DNA of 64,000 nucleotides from Shewanella japonica (GCF_002075795.1 NZ_CP020472.1:1223001-1287000), one strand, 5' to 3'. Positions 9,831-19,974 are shown, numbered from the stretch's first letter. The notes: generated by a model from the sequence alone, not told the origin. Numbers and translations are program-made.

Positions 9831-10793
9831 CTAGCTGGGTAAGAAGTCGATGGCCCAAATTGTCGTCATGGTCGCTACATCCTCAGCAGAAAAGCTGATT
9901 GAACGTAAAACAACCTTTAATTGGCGTTCTAATTTCGGGTTATTTAATTGGCTCGATTGAATATCGACACGACTAATGCTGCCGTTTGGTTGAATTTCAA
10001 TTTCGAACATGACTTTACCTTTAAGAAAAGGATCTTTTCTCAAAGCGCGGTTATACAGTGCATACAATCGTGCTTTGTTGGCCTCAAGGGTACGCCTTAA
10101 CGCCGCTTCAGAACGCTGACCTGCAGAACTTGCTTCACGATCAATTTCTGCATTCGCCCCTGCAACTGCTAATACCTCTTCTTCAGCTAACCGTATTTGC
10201 TGGGTATTTTTAGTGCTAATCGCATCAGATACCACGGTTTGCTGCACGGTCGAAGTCGATAAGCTTTCACTTTGTGTATTAGCCGCTGCGGCAAGTAATT
10301 TGCGTTTTACTTTCACTTCTTGGGCTTGGTTTTGCTCAAGGTTACTTTGCGCTGCAGGTTTAACATCAAAAGCTTCACGCATCGAAAAAAGCTCATCTTT
10401 CATGGCTGCAAGGCCTGACTTTTGTGCTTTTTCTTTTGCTGCCTCTCGAGTTGTTGGTTTCACCTTTGGTGGTTCTTCCACTTTCTCGACAGGTTTTTCT
10501 TCGAGTTTTTCTGGTTCGGGTTCTGGGATAGGTTCCTCTTTTGGCTTTTCAGGTACTGGAAGTTGTTTTTCTTTCAGCATGATTTTGGCCAGTTGAGGTG
10601 GCAATTGCTCTTTGACTTCCCTTGGCACTTCCACTTGCTCTAAAAAAGGGACACCAATACCAAAGATGACATAAACCACCAGTAACAAAATTAAGATTTG
10701 TTTAAATAATCTATCTTGTCTACTTGGTTTAAACATATCACCGATATCAGAAAAGCTATTATCACTGCTATGAGTAAGGCTTGCTGTGGTCAT
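9831..10793 (-). CDS. TonB-like protein with AgmX/PglI C-terminal domain
   Basis: 320 residues. A short cytoplasmic N-terminus is followed by one membrane helix (ILILLLVVYVIFGIGV, about residues 33-48), a Pro/Glu/Lys-rich periplasmic spacer (PEKPKEEPIPEPEPEK) and a C-terminal TonB-type fold with VMFEIEIQPNGSISRVDIQS. This is the layout of the TonB-like subunits of myxobacterial AgmX/GltJ-type systems. The ATG at 10793 is one base after the stop of the preceding ExbD, indicating coupling; the frame is open further upstream but overlaps that gene. It is the last gene of the ExbB-ExbD-ExbD-TonB-like set, and probably transmits proton-motive force to partners in the outer membrane. Confidence 0.85.
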   Translation of the reverse strand: MTTASLTHSSDNSFSDIGDMFKPSRQDRLFKQILILLLVVYVIFGIGVPFLEQVEVPREVKEQLPPQLAKIMLKEKQLPVPEKPKEEPIPEPEPEKLEEKPVEKVEEPPKVKPTTREAAKEKAQKSGLAAMKDELFSMREAFDVKPAAQSNLEQNQAQEVKVKRKLLAAAANTQSESLSTSTVQQTVVSDAISTKNTQQIRLAEEEVLAVAGANAEIDREASSAGQRSEAALRRTLEANKARLYALYNRALRKDPFLKGKVMFEIEIQPNGSISRVDIQSSQLNNPKLERQLKVVLRSISFSAEDVATMTTIWAIDFLPS

Positions 10794-10794
10794 A

Positions 10795-11325
10795 TTAGCC
10801 CTCACTCTGTGTTTTACTGGCTTGTCGCTCAACAGCGAGTGACATATTGCGATAGCCTGTTTCAGCACATGCAGCCATAATTTGTTTCAACACTAGGTAA
10901 GGCGTGTCAGAGCCTCCTATGATGGTGACCGCTCGTCCTTTTTCCTTTTCGGACTCTGTTAATTCAACACGCTTGCTGGCTTGATAGGTCAGCTCTGTGG
11001 TGATAGCGGCAATAAATTGCGCATTTTCTTGTTCGCTAAAATTGGGTTTATCGTCAGAGTTTTGCCACACTGCACGCTCTTGAATGAGCACAGTGTCTGG
11101 CAATACAGTGATAACCAGGTTCTCAACAGGCAGTTCTTCGGCAATCGATACTGGCAATTTTATCTTTTCGATATTTTGCAATACCCGCACTTCTGATTGG
11201 TTCACAATCAAAAAGAAAACCAAGATTGTGAAAATATCCATTAATGCGACAAGATTAAGTTTACCGCCAGCTTTAAAGCGCTTGTGGTGCTTTGCAAGAC
11301 GCTTAGCTCTTGAAGATTGCTTCAT
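10795..11325 (-). CDS. ExbD/TolR-like biopolymer transport protein (second copy)
   Basis: 176 residues. A basic N-terminus leads into one membrane helix, LNLVALMDIFTILVFFLIV (about residues 23-41), containing the essential proton-conducting aspartate of ExbD/TolR, followed by a periplasmic domain that ends VLKQIMAACAETGYRNMSL. It overlaps the first exbD by four bases. Two different ExbD-like subunits encoded side by side suggests a mixed plug in the ExbB ring, as in AglR-AglQ-AglS-type motors. Confidence 0.87.
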   Translation of the reverse strand: MKQSSRAKRLAKHHKRFKAGGKLNLVALMDIFTILVFFLIVNQSEVRVLQNIEKIKLPVSIAEELPVENLVITVLPDTVLIQERAVWQNSDDKPNFSEQENAQFIAAITTELTYQASKRVELTESEKEKGRAVTIIGGSDTPYLVLKQIMAACAETGYRNMSLAVERQASKTQSEG

Positions 11326-11870
11326 GGCTGGCCTCCTGCGGTTGTACTGCTTGCACTTTGCTCAAGGCTATTTTCTGGGGCGTCGCCTAATGAAATAAGC
11401 GGAAATAACTCAGCATCCACTAAATTGGCGGCAACCACAGCTTTATAAGATCTAACGGTATCCATTGTCGTGACGATGGTTTGGTAATCCACATTGGGCT
11501 CAAGCAACAACACGATATCTCTTTTCTCAATGGCTTGTTGTTGAAATGTCAGCTTCAAATCTTGTAAATATACAGATAATGCCTTGAAGTCATAGCCTTC
11601 GTCAGTTATTTCAAAACGTTTAAGTAAAATACCCGCAGGGTAGTTAAGGGTTAAGTGATTCGAGGTGATCACCAGCTCAAGTACCTTAGGTTCTTGATCT
11701 TCATCAGCTTGCTGAGATTCTGCAGACACAGGTAGTTGCAGATTTAAAATCCGCACTTGTGAAAACACTAAACTAAGCAGCAATACTGGCACTAACACGA
11801 TCATCAAGTTCATAAACGAAGTGATATCGAGTTCAGCGTCTTCGGTATTGGGGCGACGACGGCGTCTCAT
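11322..11870 (-). CDS. ExbD/TolR-like biopolymer transport protein (first copy)
   Basis: 182 residues from the ATG at 11870 (MRRRRRPN). One membrane helix, DITSFMNLMIVLVPVLLLS, follows at about residues 15-33 with the ExbD-type aspartate at its start. The periplasmic part contains LLLEPNVDYQTIVTTMDTVR, the conserved ExbD C-terminal region. The start lies just after the stop of exbB and the arginine-rich N-terminus is typical, so the longer open frame to 11945 was not used. Confidence 0.87.
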   Translation of the reverse strand: MRRRRRPNTEDAELDITSFMNLMIVLVPVLLLSLVFSQVRILNLQLPVSAESQQADEDQEPKVLELVITSNHLTLNYPAGILLKRFEITDEGYDFKALSVYLQDLKLTFQQQAIEKRDIVLLLEPNVDYQTIVTTMDTVRSYKAVVAANLVDAELFPLISLGDAPENSLEQSASSTTAGGQP

Positions 11871-11874
11871 AGTA

Positions 11875-12528
11875 TTAGCCTCGATCAGAATCCGTATGCT
11901 TATTAAATGACAAAGAGTTAAGTAACTTAATGCCTGCCATTTCAATTGAATCTACAATCGTTGCTGTTTTCGTTTGCAGGGTTGAGTGGAATAAAATCAA
12001 TGGGATAGCTGTGATCAAGCCAAATGCTGTGGTGTTCATTGCAACTGAGATACTTGATGATAGTAGATTGGCTTTTTCTGCTGGATCGGCACTTGCCACG
12101 GCAGAGAATGCCGCGATTAGGCCCATAATGGTACCGAGAAGACCGAGTAAGGTGGCGATATTGGCTAACGTTGCAATGAATGGTGTGCGCTTTTCTAGCC
12201 TCAGCATGTATTCCATGATGGTTTCTTCCATCGCATATTCCACATCTTCACGACGATCAGCTTGAGAGATACGAACAATCCCTGATTGGAGGACGTCAAA
12301 TACTGGCGCTTTATTGTTTTGTGCATGTTGGCTGATGGTTGCAACGTCGCCTTTTTTTAATGCCTCTTTAATCAGTGCAAAGGCTTTTTGATTTGTGCGA
12401 TGTGCTGAACTTAAATATAACCAGCGTTCAATCGTGATCGCTAAACCTACCACGAGCACTAATGCGATAGGGTAAATGAATGGGCCGCCATTTTGTAAAA
12501 ATGCAATGATATGGTCGGTAAAACTCAT
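11875..12528 (-). CDS. ExbB/TolQ/MotA-like proton channel protein
   Basis: 217 residues with three membrane helices: GPFIYPIALVLVVGLAITI (about 15-33), then after a cytoplasmic loop with LEKRTPFIATLANIATLLGL, and VAMNTTAFGLITAIPLILF near 165-183. The loop and the last two helices match the MotA/TolQ/ExbB signature (LGTIMGLI, then ALxTTAxGLxxAIP). It should form the inner-membrane proton channel for the two ExbD-like subunits encoded next to it. Confidence 0.92.
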   Translation of the reverse strand: MSFTDHIIAFLQNGGPFIYPIALVLVVGLAITIERWLYLSSAHRTNQKAFALIKEALKKGDVATISQHAQNNKAPVFDVLQSGIVRISQADRREDVEYAMEETIMEYMLRLEKRTPFIATLANIATLLGLLGTIMGLIAAFSAVASADPAEKANLLSSSISVAMNTTAFGLITAIPLILFHSTLQTKTATIVDSIEMAGIKLLNSLSFNKHTDSDRG

Positions 12529-12630
12529 GATATTTTCCTTTTTATTGAGTTGAACGAATAGTTCTTATTAACTCGTCCTAATTGTTTTGAATCGTTAGTT
12601 ACGTGTTTTCGGGTAAATTTTTATTATTGA

Positions 12631-12975
12631 TTAATCGTTATTGGTCTTACTCTTGTTAAGGCTGAACTCTCTTACTTGTTGCTGAAACTGCTTCGGATGT
12701 ATCGGGTTAAATTCAGGTAAGGTGACTTGCATGTCAGTATCCTGAATCGCAACTGGATTTGTAATCCCTTGCCAAGGCATGATGTAGAGAACTTTGGGTT
12801 GCTCTTGCGTGCCGGTCACCTTGGTTTCAATCAGTACGGGGTTATTGGGCGAGCTAGCAGGTTCGGCCGCATGTGTTTGAATTGCTGATAGGCAAAAAAT
12901 ACAAAACAATCCACCATTACGCAGCATTGAGCTGATAAAACGCTTGAGTGTTGCTGAAGGAATAAATGCCGACAT
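12631..12975 (-). CDS. Small periplasmic protein of unknown function
   Basis: 114 residues with a signal peptide (hydrophobic GGLFCIFCLSAI, likely cleavage after THA). The mature part has IETKVTGTQEQPKVLYIMPW and no domain I recognise. A strong AAGGAG site precedes the ATG. It sits between a TPR lipoprotein and exbB in the same direction, so it is probably an accessory part of the envelope machine. Confidence 0.75.
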   Translation of the reverse strand: MSAFIPSATLKRFISSMLRNGGLFCIFCLSAIQTHAAEPASSPNNPVLIETKVTGTQEQPKVLYIMPWQGITNPVAIQDTDMQVTLPEFNPIHPKQFQQQVREFSLNKSKTNND

Positions 12976-12976
12976 A

Positions 12977-13762
12977 TTAACTTTCTCCTTCAGGCAAGGT
13001 TAAGCCTGCACGCTGAATTTTAATTTCTAAGCCTGCCAACCAACGTTGAGCAAGTTGATCATCTGGTTTTAAGCGTAAATAAGATTGGTAATAGTGGCGA
13101 GCATCTAGCAATTTGCCTCTATAAAGCTCCAGTAAAACCGCAAGGTTAACTTGCGCTTCTGGGTAATTAGGCCAAATTTCAAGTGCCGTTAAGTAACCTT
13201 GTTCAGCTTGTTCAAACTTGCCTTGGGTTTTGGCTATGTTGGCTTTGATTTGATGGGCATAAGGGTTAGTTGGGTTGGCACTAATGGCATTGGCTAAATG
13301 TCCGTTAGCTTTATCTAACTGGTTTTGATTGAGGGCAATAATAGCTTGGTTAACATAGGCACCTGACAGTTGTGGTTCTGCGTTAATGATTACAGAAAAC
13401 ATCGCATCCGCTTGTTGCCATTCCTGTTGCTTCATTAACGCTATCGCCTGCTGATATTGCTCTAATACAGAGGTTGGAACGTTTGCTAGCTTTTGCTTAG
13501 CCTCTGCTTCATAAGCATTCACTTGGCTTGTTGCTGAGCTTGTTTGTAATGATGACTCTATCGATGCTTGGGCACCATTTGTGGTGTCTACCAGCTCAAC
13601 TAATGCTGCCGAATCACTTTCTAACTCAGTGATGTTGTCGTTTTGGCTTTCTGCAACTTGAGTGTTGCTACATCCTTGTATTAAAGCAAAAAAGCTTAAC
13701 CATAGACTTTTTCTAGTCATACAAATAAGCGGCGCTTTAATGAATCGCTTCAATAACATCAT
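12977..13762 (-). CDS. TPR-repeat lipoprotein (small)
   Basis: 261 residues. The ATG at 13762 follows a GGAGG site by six bases and overlaps the upstream gene by 26 bases. A membrane-anchor signal ends in ALIQGC, a plausible but imperfect lipobox. At least four TPR-like helix pairs follow, for example AIALMKQQEWQQADAMFSV, AIIALNQNQLDKANGHLANA and YLTALEIWPNYPEAQVNLA. It is expected to be a periplasmic scaffold. Confidence 0.82.
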   Translation of the reverse strand: MMLLKRFIKAPLICMTRKSLWLSFFALIQGCSNTQVAESQNDNITELESDSAALVELVDTTNGAQASIESSLQTSSATSQVNAYEAEAKQKLANVPTSVLEQYQQAIALMKQQEWQQADAMFSVIINAEPQLSGAYVNQAIIALNQNQLDKANGHLANAISANPTNPYAHQIKANIAKTQGKFEQAEQGYLTALEIWPNYPEAQVNLAVLLELYRGKLLDARHYYQSYLRLKPDDQLAQRWLAGLEIKIQRAGLTLPEGES

Positions 13763-16700
13763 GAGTTACCTCCGGTTTGTTATATAAGGCGGGGGATAAT
13801 TCAGTGAGTGTGGCAAAGCTTTTACCTACCCATTGGTCGTATATATTTTGCCAAGCACGTTGCGAGTTACTGATGTGGATCTCAATCGCTTTTTCTTCAA
13901 ATGGGTAGGCCAATTCTTCTAACAAGATTTCATATTCTTCTAGTGCCAGTTCATCTAAATCTGATGGGCGCTCAGAGTCCATAACATCGGCCGCCAGTTG
14001 ACGATACATCTCTGCAAGTTCATAAGTGGCTTGGGGCACATATTGTGCTTGCTGGAAATCTAATACTTGCTGGTAATAGTTAATTGCAAGTTTCATTTCA
14101 TCTTGTTTACGTTTTAACGTCTTGTTGAGCGGCGCTGTTAGCTTAATGGTTTTAAATGTTTGCTGATGAGCTTTGGCAAGCGAAATTGCAGCAATGGAAG
14201 CGATAACGACCTCACGATTGCCAATAGCTAAAGCTTGATGGCGCTGTTTTTTGTCGGCGCTGAGAATTTGGCGATACCAATAGTATTCTTTGTTCGGTTC
14301 ATTGGATACTTGGTAAAAGCCACTCATTTTTAGGCGTACTTCTTGGGCTAAATCAAACGGCTCAGGGTAAGTTCTAGCGTAGGTTCTGAAGGTTAAACGG
14401 GCTTTTTCGGTATTGCCTGCCTTTAGGTAATACTCTGCAGCTGTGTACTGGGCTTCACGTTTTAATTCAGTTGAGGGCTGATTAGCAACGATAATCAGCA
14501 ACTGCTCTGCGGCAAGCTCCCATTCTTCTAATGCTTCGTAAGATTGCGCTAATTTAGCGGGGATCGTGGCGCTAAATTCATGGTTTGGATATCGCTGCTG
14601 AAAGGGCACTAAGACCTCAATAGCTTGTTGCCATTTTTGTTGGGAAAGCAAAATATTGGCAGCCTCAAACTGGCCGTTTATCGCATATGGTGACTCTGGC
14701 ACTCTGGTACTGATCCGTTTCAAATCCTTAACGGCTAAAGCTGGGTTTTCCGCCTTATTGGCTTGGGCTTGAAAGTAGATACTGGATGCCAATAAATTGC
14801 GTATTTCTGTTTTGGCTTTATGCTGCTGTGGCTTTAGATTTGTGCTGGCATTGAGGTAATTCAGGGCGATGTCGTAAGCCGATTCAGCCTGAATATAGTG
14901 TGATTGTTGGTACAAACTATGGGCGTACAGTTGGCTGACAACTTGTACTTGTGTTAATGCAACACTTGATAAGGCTTGCCCGTGACGCAAGTGATTACTG
15001 ACTTGCGAGTTATCGTAACGAATAAGCCTGCTCTCTGGCTCGTTTCCAGCTTGTTGATTTACCACTAGCGCAGCATGCGCATTTTCTTCGCTGTCATTTT
15101 TGTTGCCGATATTACTATTGCTATTTGCCTGATTAATCACTTTGTGGCGCAGTAATACAAATTGACTGAACTGGATTAAATCATCAAATTGCTTGGCGTT
15201 AAATGCATACTGTGCGCCATCGGTAGCAAGCTCTAACGCGCGTTTATCAAGTGGGTGGTTGGCAATAAATAGCTTATCTAAGCGGGTTCGCTCCGAGATG
15301 ATGGATTGTCTTTTTGACTGACTTATTGGTGTTATTTCAGCGCCTTTTACCACTGACTCATCATGTTGTGACAATATGGCTCGGATGGTCAACGTGGTCG
15401 CGAATGCCGCTTTTTGCTGTAAGGCAAGTTGCTCTGCAGGTAGGGCGAGCGCATCTTTTTGTGCATAAGCGATAGCCTCATAACTGATTAATGCTTGTTT
15501 AAATTGCTGCGCTTCATAGTTTGCATCAGCAAATAGATACTCGTCACCGTGAATAGGTTTTGTCAGTAAAGATTTAGCTTGTGGCAACTTAGCAAGTTGT
15601 AAGTAAACACTTAAAGCACTTGCAGCGGTTTTAAATCCATCTATGCGAGCTTGCCCAGGTGGAAGTTGTTGTGCACTGGCATACAGGCGACGACTGTGCT
15701 CGTCACTGAAGGCTAATAAATGCGGTAACACTTCTTGCTGCTGTGCGGTATTAGCGTGAGTCCAAAATTGGCTAGATAAGCCATATTGTTCAACGTACTG
15801 ATTTTTAAGACGGTGCATCGAGGCGAACTTGCCTTGCTGTTGATATAAATCCAGCAAAGCTAATGAGTAACGCGCAGCCCAAATGTTATTTTTGTCAAAT
15901 TCAATATAAGTTTGATAAGTCAGCTCTGCGTCATGCTGTAGCTCTTTTTTAAGTAAAAATTTGGCCAAATTATCAAACAGTACATGTTGATATATCGTCA
16001 GGTAAGGGGATGACTTTTGTTGGTTTACCAAGTTAAGCAGTGAGCGAGATTGCTCTTGTTGAGACAATGAAATACTCAGTACGCGTTGCGCATCGATAGC
16101 CAGATTTTGGTAGCGGCTTGCTAACTTGTTAAATTCAAAACTGGTTTGGGTTAACTGTTCATTATCAGTACTAATTAATTCTTCGTTTGCCGCAATGATG
16201 TTATCAAACACCTGCAAGAATTTTGCATCCGCTTCGGGTAATCGATTGAGCTTAAATAGCGCCCAACCCGACATGTAAATACTATTGATGAGATATTTAT
16301 CATTGTCGTTTGCCGACTCTACTTGCTGATAAGCTTGAATCGCAGCAGGGTAATCTTGCAAGTTGTAATAAATCTCACCACGGCGGAAGTTGAGTTCTGC
16401 CCGATATTGAGTATTAGGGTAGCGAGTCAGTAATGACTCCATTTCGATCAAGCTTGCATCTATCTCACCCTGCACATCGAGTGCTTTCGTAAGTTGGTAC
16501 TGCAAGTGTTCATTCTCGGCTCTATCTGGGTAACGGTTCAGTAATACTTGGTATTCTGCAATAAGCTTATCGAGCTGTTGATCATTGTGTTTTAGCTGAG
16601 TTAACGCCAGCTGCTCAGCTTCTTGCGCCGACACGTCAGTCTGTTGACTGACAACTTCATCAAAGGCTTCGCCAAACATTTGTTCTTCTAAATGTTCTGA

Positions 16701-17066
16701 TTTGATTTGAACTAAGCGATATTCAACATGAGTTCGCACTTCTGGATCTGGCTCTAACGTCAGTAGTTGCTGGTAAATTAATGCTAACTTCGCTTTTCGC
16801 TGAGCTTGGCTTAATTGCTGTTTTTCATAGTTTACTTGAGGCTGGCTATTGGCTAAATCTGTCAATGTTGGTCGCTGTTGTTTGCTTGACGTTGGCGACT
16901 CATCGGTTAGCTGGCAACCCGCTAGACTGATTAACACTAAGCAACTTACCAATCGAGATACACCAAAGCGTTTAGGAAGAGTTAAGGCCATATTGCTACC
17001 AAGGCTTGAAACATTGCTAGTGTCAGAGTTGTTGGCTTGCAAAGCGAGTGGGTTAGTGCGCTGCAT
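13737..17066 (-). CDS. Very large TPR-repeat lipoprotein
   Basis: 1109 residues. A GGAG site seven bases before the ATG at 17066 supports this start, which overlaps the upstream gene by 14 bases; an internal ATG at 16991 would still keep the signal. The lipobox is LISLAGC. The rest is nearly all helical repeats of TPR type, for example ALDVQGEIDASLIEMESLL, GEIYYNLQDYPAAIQAYQQV and AAEYYLKAGNTEKARLTF. The final section (LDELALEEYEILLEELAYP) is acidic. Function unknown; the context suggests a periplasmic scaffold working with ExbB/ExbD. Confidence 0.85.
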   Translation of the reverse strand: MQRTNPLALQANNSDTSNVSSLGSNMALTLPKRFGVSRLVSCLVLISLAGCQLTDESPTSSKQQRPTLTDLANSQPQVNYEKQQLSQAQRKAKLALIYQQLLTLEPDPEVRTHVEYRLVQIKSEHLEEQMFGEAFDEVVSQQTDVSAQEAEQLALTQLKHNDQQLDKLIAEYQVLLNRYPDRAENEHLQYQLTKALDVQGEIDASLIEMESLLTRYPNTQYRAELNFRRGEIYYNLQDYPAAIQAYQQVESANDNDKYLINSIYMSGWALFKLNRLPEADAKFLQVFDNIIAANEELISTDNEQLTQTSFEFNKLASRYQNLAIDAQRVLSISLSQQEQSRSLLNLVNQQKSSPYLTIYQHVLFDNLAKFLLKKELQHDAELTYQTYIEFDKNNIWAARYSLALLDLYQQQGKFASMHRLKNQYVEQYGLSSQFWTHANTAQQQEVLPHLLAFSDEHSRRLYASAQQLPPGQARIDGFKTAASALSVYLQLAKLPQAKSLLTKPIHGDEYLFADANYEAQQFKQALISYEAIAYAQKDALALPAEQLALQQKAAFATTLTIRAILSQHDESVVKGAEITPISQSKRQSIISERTRLDKLFIANHPLDKRALELATDGAQYAFNAKQFDDLIQFSQFVLLRHKVINQANSNSNIGNKNDSEENAHAALVVNQQAGNEPESRLIRYDNSQVSNHLRHGQALSSVALTQVQVVSQLYAHSLYQQSHYIQAESAYDIALNYLNASTNLKPQQHKAKTEIRNLLASSIYFQAQANKAENPALAVKDLKRISTRVPESPYAINGQFEAANILLSQQKWQQAIEVLVPFQQRYPNHEFSATIPAKLAQSYEALEEWELAAEQLLIIVANQPSTELKREAQYTAAEYYLKAGNTEKARLTFRTYARTYPEPFDLAQEVRLKMSGFYQVSNEPNKEYYWYRQILSADKKQRHQALAIGNREVVIASIAAISLAKAHQQTFKTIKLTAPLNKTLKRKQDEMKLAINYYQQVLDFQQAQYVPQATYELAEMYRQLAADVMDSERPSDLDELALEEYEILLEELAYPFEEKAIEIHISNSQRAWQNIYDQWVGKSFATLTELSPALYNKPEVTHDVIEAIH

Positions 17067-19374
17067 AATGCTTCTCCACTTGCTCGAAATGAGCAGTCAA
17101 TGAACTCAATGGAGAATGCTCCTGTTGGTGCATGAGCTTAGTTGTGTTCAAGTTATCAGAGGTAATCGCTTTGCTCGGTGTTATATCTTGCTGGCTCATT
17201 CTTTCCAGCACCGCTGCCATTTCATGGCGTGAAGTCAGCAGTAACTGCGTTAGCTGTTGACGTTGATTTTGGGTAAATAGGCGCAGTTTTTGTTGAATTG
17301 TTAGCTGTGTTTTGTGACTTGCTTGCTTGATGTTACGCGTAATATCTTCGATTTGTTTGGCTAAATTCTGCTGACGGATAGCATACTCAGTGGCGCCTTG
17401 TTGAGATTGCGAGACTGATTTAAAACGAACATATTGAGCGTTTAATGCTTGTAATTGGGTGTCGATGTCTTTTAATAGCTTTTTGTGTTGCCATAAACGT
17501 GGAATAAAAGATTGTTGCAGCTGCCAATTCAGCGCACCTTCTACTCGTGTTAGTCGGAGTAAATCATCTTCTGTGTCACGTGTTGAGGCAATGTTAGCAA
17601 GTGCTTGTTTGCTTGATTCAATCCGCTGTAACCATGCTTGTTCGGTACTATTGGCAAACAGTTGCATTTGCTGGAAGGTAATTTCATCGACAGGAACATC
17701 GACAGCTTGGATTTGTTTGCTAAGTTGCTGCTTGCGTTCGGTTAGTTGGCTAATTAGGTTTTCATAATCGCTTAATTGCTGTTGAGCTAACCTTTTTTCT
17801 CTACGCTGCTTATTTAAATCGATAGTCTCAGCGAGCCAGTCACTTTTACGTTGTTGCTGAGTAAGGTTCTGTTCCAATAGGGATAAACTGGCTAATGTCG
17901 TAAAGTCATTTTTCAATGCATTGTCTGTTAGCGCTTTTTCAAGCCAAGGCTGCTTTTCGAGTGCTTCAGGGCTTAACCCTTGCGGGGTTAATGCGCTTTG
18001 CATTATTTGGCTTGTGTTAAAGCGAGTTTCTAGTGCTGCTTCAAAAGCGTCTAATTGTGCTAATTGTTCAAGATAAAGTGTTTCTGCTTCTTGGTAGCTT
18101 GTTAGACTTTGTTCAAGGCTTTGTTGCTCTCGAACCTGAGCGGCCAGTAATATTGCCGATTGCCAACCCATTAAAGAATAAGGATATTGGCGTTTTAGGA
18201 GATCCAATAGCGCTAATGAAATGGGATATTGCTGCAATTGCTGTGCTGAAAATGCATATAAAAATAACGCTGATTCGGTATAAGGACCCTGTTGGGGAAA
18301 GTCTTTTAATTGTGTAAATGCTGCTTGATATTGACCTTGTTTGACATACGTCTGCGCTAATAACAGTTGCGCATAATCATTGATCGCTTGTTGCTGTACT
18401 TGCTGATCAGATTCTTGGTCTGTAACGCTTTTGGGGCTGATTTCGTTATTTTCAGCTGTCATTGGAGCGGTAAGTTCTGAAGGCGTTTTTTCAGTGAACA
18501 AGCTTTGCCAAAAGCCCGTTTCAGTTTCAGCCAAAGGCATATTTTTTATTGTAATGAGCAGGGTTTCAGCTTGTTGAAACTGCTTTTGTTCAATGAAATG
18601 CAGCGCTTGGTTTAGCATAACGTAAGCCGATAACGATGAAGAAGCTGACTGGTTATCAGTTGGGTTATCGTGATTGATAGAATCAGACGCATTAACACCA
18701 CCCGCAACCTTTGCCATTATGGCAGGCTCGTTAGGCCAATAAGCCAGTTGGTTAAGAATATGGTATTGCTCAATATAGCTGTGAGGGACTTGGCTAATAC
18801 GCTGCAACGTTTGCTGCGCTTGGTATGGCTGACCTTGCTCTATTTGCTGCTCTGATAATTGCAATAATGCAACTAACTTGAGTTCAGCGGGTGAAGTATT
18901 TTTTTGAGACTGAGAAGACGTTTGATTGGCTTGGTTTTTGTTGCCAGTTAACGCTTGCTCAATTGCCAATGTTTGCTCAAATGAAGATAAGGTGCGAGTC
19001 GCTTTTTGATGAAGACCAACTGATACTTGTAGCCCAGCTTCGAACAATTGACTTTTAGCAGTATCGGCATCAAATCGTTGTCGGTTAATGCTGACTTGCC
19101 TTAACGCTGCTTGATAATCGCCTTCAAAGTAGTAATACAAGGCTTGGCGATAAAGTTTATTGCGCAGTACTTGGTTTGCTTGAGTCGTGACTTCAGTATT
19201 AGCAGTGGTCACCGTGCTTACTTCAGTTGCTGAAACACTGTTGCTGCAGCCAATAGCGAATGTCATCAGACACAGTAGCGACAAAAACTTCGTTTTAGCT
19301 GGTTTATTTCGCTCTGGATGACGATATTGTTTACTAATATCGGCGGCTTGGGTTCGTTGAAGCACTGGTATCAT
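17053..19374 (-). CDS. Large TPR and coiled-coil lipoprotein
   Basis: 773 residues. The hydrophobic FLSLLCLMTFAIGC provides a lipobox-like site after a long basic N-terminus. Helical repeats follow (for example QALYYYFEGDYQAALRQV and LLAQTYVKQGQYQAAFTQL), then a Gln/Lys-rich section likely to form coiled coil (for example LAQQQLSDYENLISQLTE). The start is three bases after the preceding stop; no clear ribosome site is seen, so coupling is likely. Family unknown to me. Confidence 0.82.
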   Translation of the reverse strand: MIPVLQRTQAADISKQYRHPERNKPAKTKFLSLLCLMTFAIGCSNSVSATEVSTVTTANTEVTTQANQVLRNKLYRQALYYYFEGDYQAALRQVSINRQRFDADTAKSQLFEAGLQVSVGLHQKATRTLSSFEQTLAIEQALTGNKNQANQTSSQSQKNTSPAELKLVALLQLSEQQIEQGQPYQAQQTLQRISQVPHSYIEQYHILNQLAYWPNEPAIMAKVAGGVNASDSINHDNPTDNQSASSSLSAYVMLNQALHFIEQKQFQQAETLLITIKNMPLAETETGFWQSLFTEKTPSELTAPMTAENNEISPKSVTDQESDQQVQQQAINDYAQLLLAQTYVKQGQYQAAFTQLKDFPQQGPYTESALFLYAFSAQQLQQYPISLALLDLLKRQYPYSLMGWQSAILLAAQVREQQSLEQSLTSYQEAETLYLEQLAQLDAFEAALETRFNTSQIMQSALTPQGLSPEALEKQPWLEKALTDNALKNDFTTLASLSLLEQNLTQQQRKSDWLAETIDLNKQRREKRLAQQQLSDYENLISQLTERKQQLSKQIQAVDVPVDEITFQQMQLFANSTEQAWLQRIESSKQALANIASTRDTEDDLLRLTRVEGALNWQLQQSFIPRLWQHKKLLKDIDTQLQALNAQYVRFKSVSQSQQGATEYAIRQQNLAKQIEDITRNIKQASHKTQLTIQQKLRLFTQNQRQQLTQLLLTSRHEMAAVLERMSQQDITPSKAITSDNLNTTKLMHQQEHSPLSSLTAHFEQVEKHYAAH

Positions 19375-19377
19375 CTG

Positions 19378-19938
19378 TTATAAAACCCATTCTTCAACGC
19401 TAATATCAGCTCGGTAACTTGATTCGCTGTCTTCAAGCTTTAATTCAACCATGATGGTTTCATCTGTCTTTTCAAAAGGGTGGTTGACTGCTCTTTGTAT
19501 CGTGCGTCCTTCTGCATCAATGCCGGTGAATATTGCTGTTAATTGATGCTGGCCAGTTTTTAAATTGCCCATATATAATTTTTGAATGCCGCCTTTTTCA
19601 AGGGCGCGGCGCTGACGCTGGGTATATAAAAATCCAGCCACATCTTGGTTATTTATTTTTAGCTCGACGCTATCTAAGGTAAAAAAACGTCCAACATCCA
19701 CGGAGACAAAGACTGCTATTTGCGTGCTGGCAGGGAAAAGTAAATCTTCTTCTAAAATAAACAAATCACGATTGAGTTGAATGACCTGGCTTTTAATATC
19801 TTCAAGTTCGCTACCAATACTGCTTTGCGCTTGTGAGGCATCAGCCGCGACGACTGGCGATACTGAGATACATAAGCTCAAAAAGAGCGCGTACAGTGCT
19901 CGTTGAGATAAGCTGAAAAATTGTTGTGTTCGTTTCAT
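19378..19938 (-). CDS. Periplasmic protein of unknown function
   Basis: 186 residues with a signal peptide (ALYALFLSLCISVSP, cleavage near VVA-A). The mature part has a short helix (SELEDIKSQVIQLNRDLF) and then a beta-rich domain with VFVSVDVGRFFTLDSVELKI and LKTGQHQLTAIFTGID, which looks like an immunoglobulin-like or carbohydrate-binding-type sandwich. An AAGG site precedes the ATG. It is encoded between the DUF3570 barrel and the TPR lipoproteins. Confidence 0.75.
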   Translation of the reverse strand: MKRTQQFFSLSQRALYALFLSLCISVSPVVAADASQAQSSIGSELEDIKSQVIQLNRDLFILEEDLLFPASTQIAVFVSVDVGRFFTLDSVELKINNQDVAGFLYTQRQRRALEKGGIQKLYMGNLKTGQHQLTAIFTGIDAEGRTIQRAVNHPFEKTDETIMVELKLEDSESSYRADISVEEWVL

Positions 19939-19974
19939 ATTATTGCCTTGGACGCAGTGTTGAGTTGCGTACTA

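Noticed and set aside
10213..10643. Plus-strand frames antisense to the TonB-like gene (Phe/Ser-rich)
   Set aside because: They are shadows of the Pro/Glu/Lys-rich coding sequence on the other strand.
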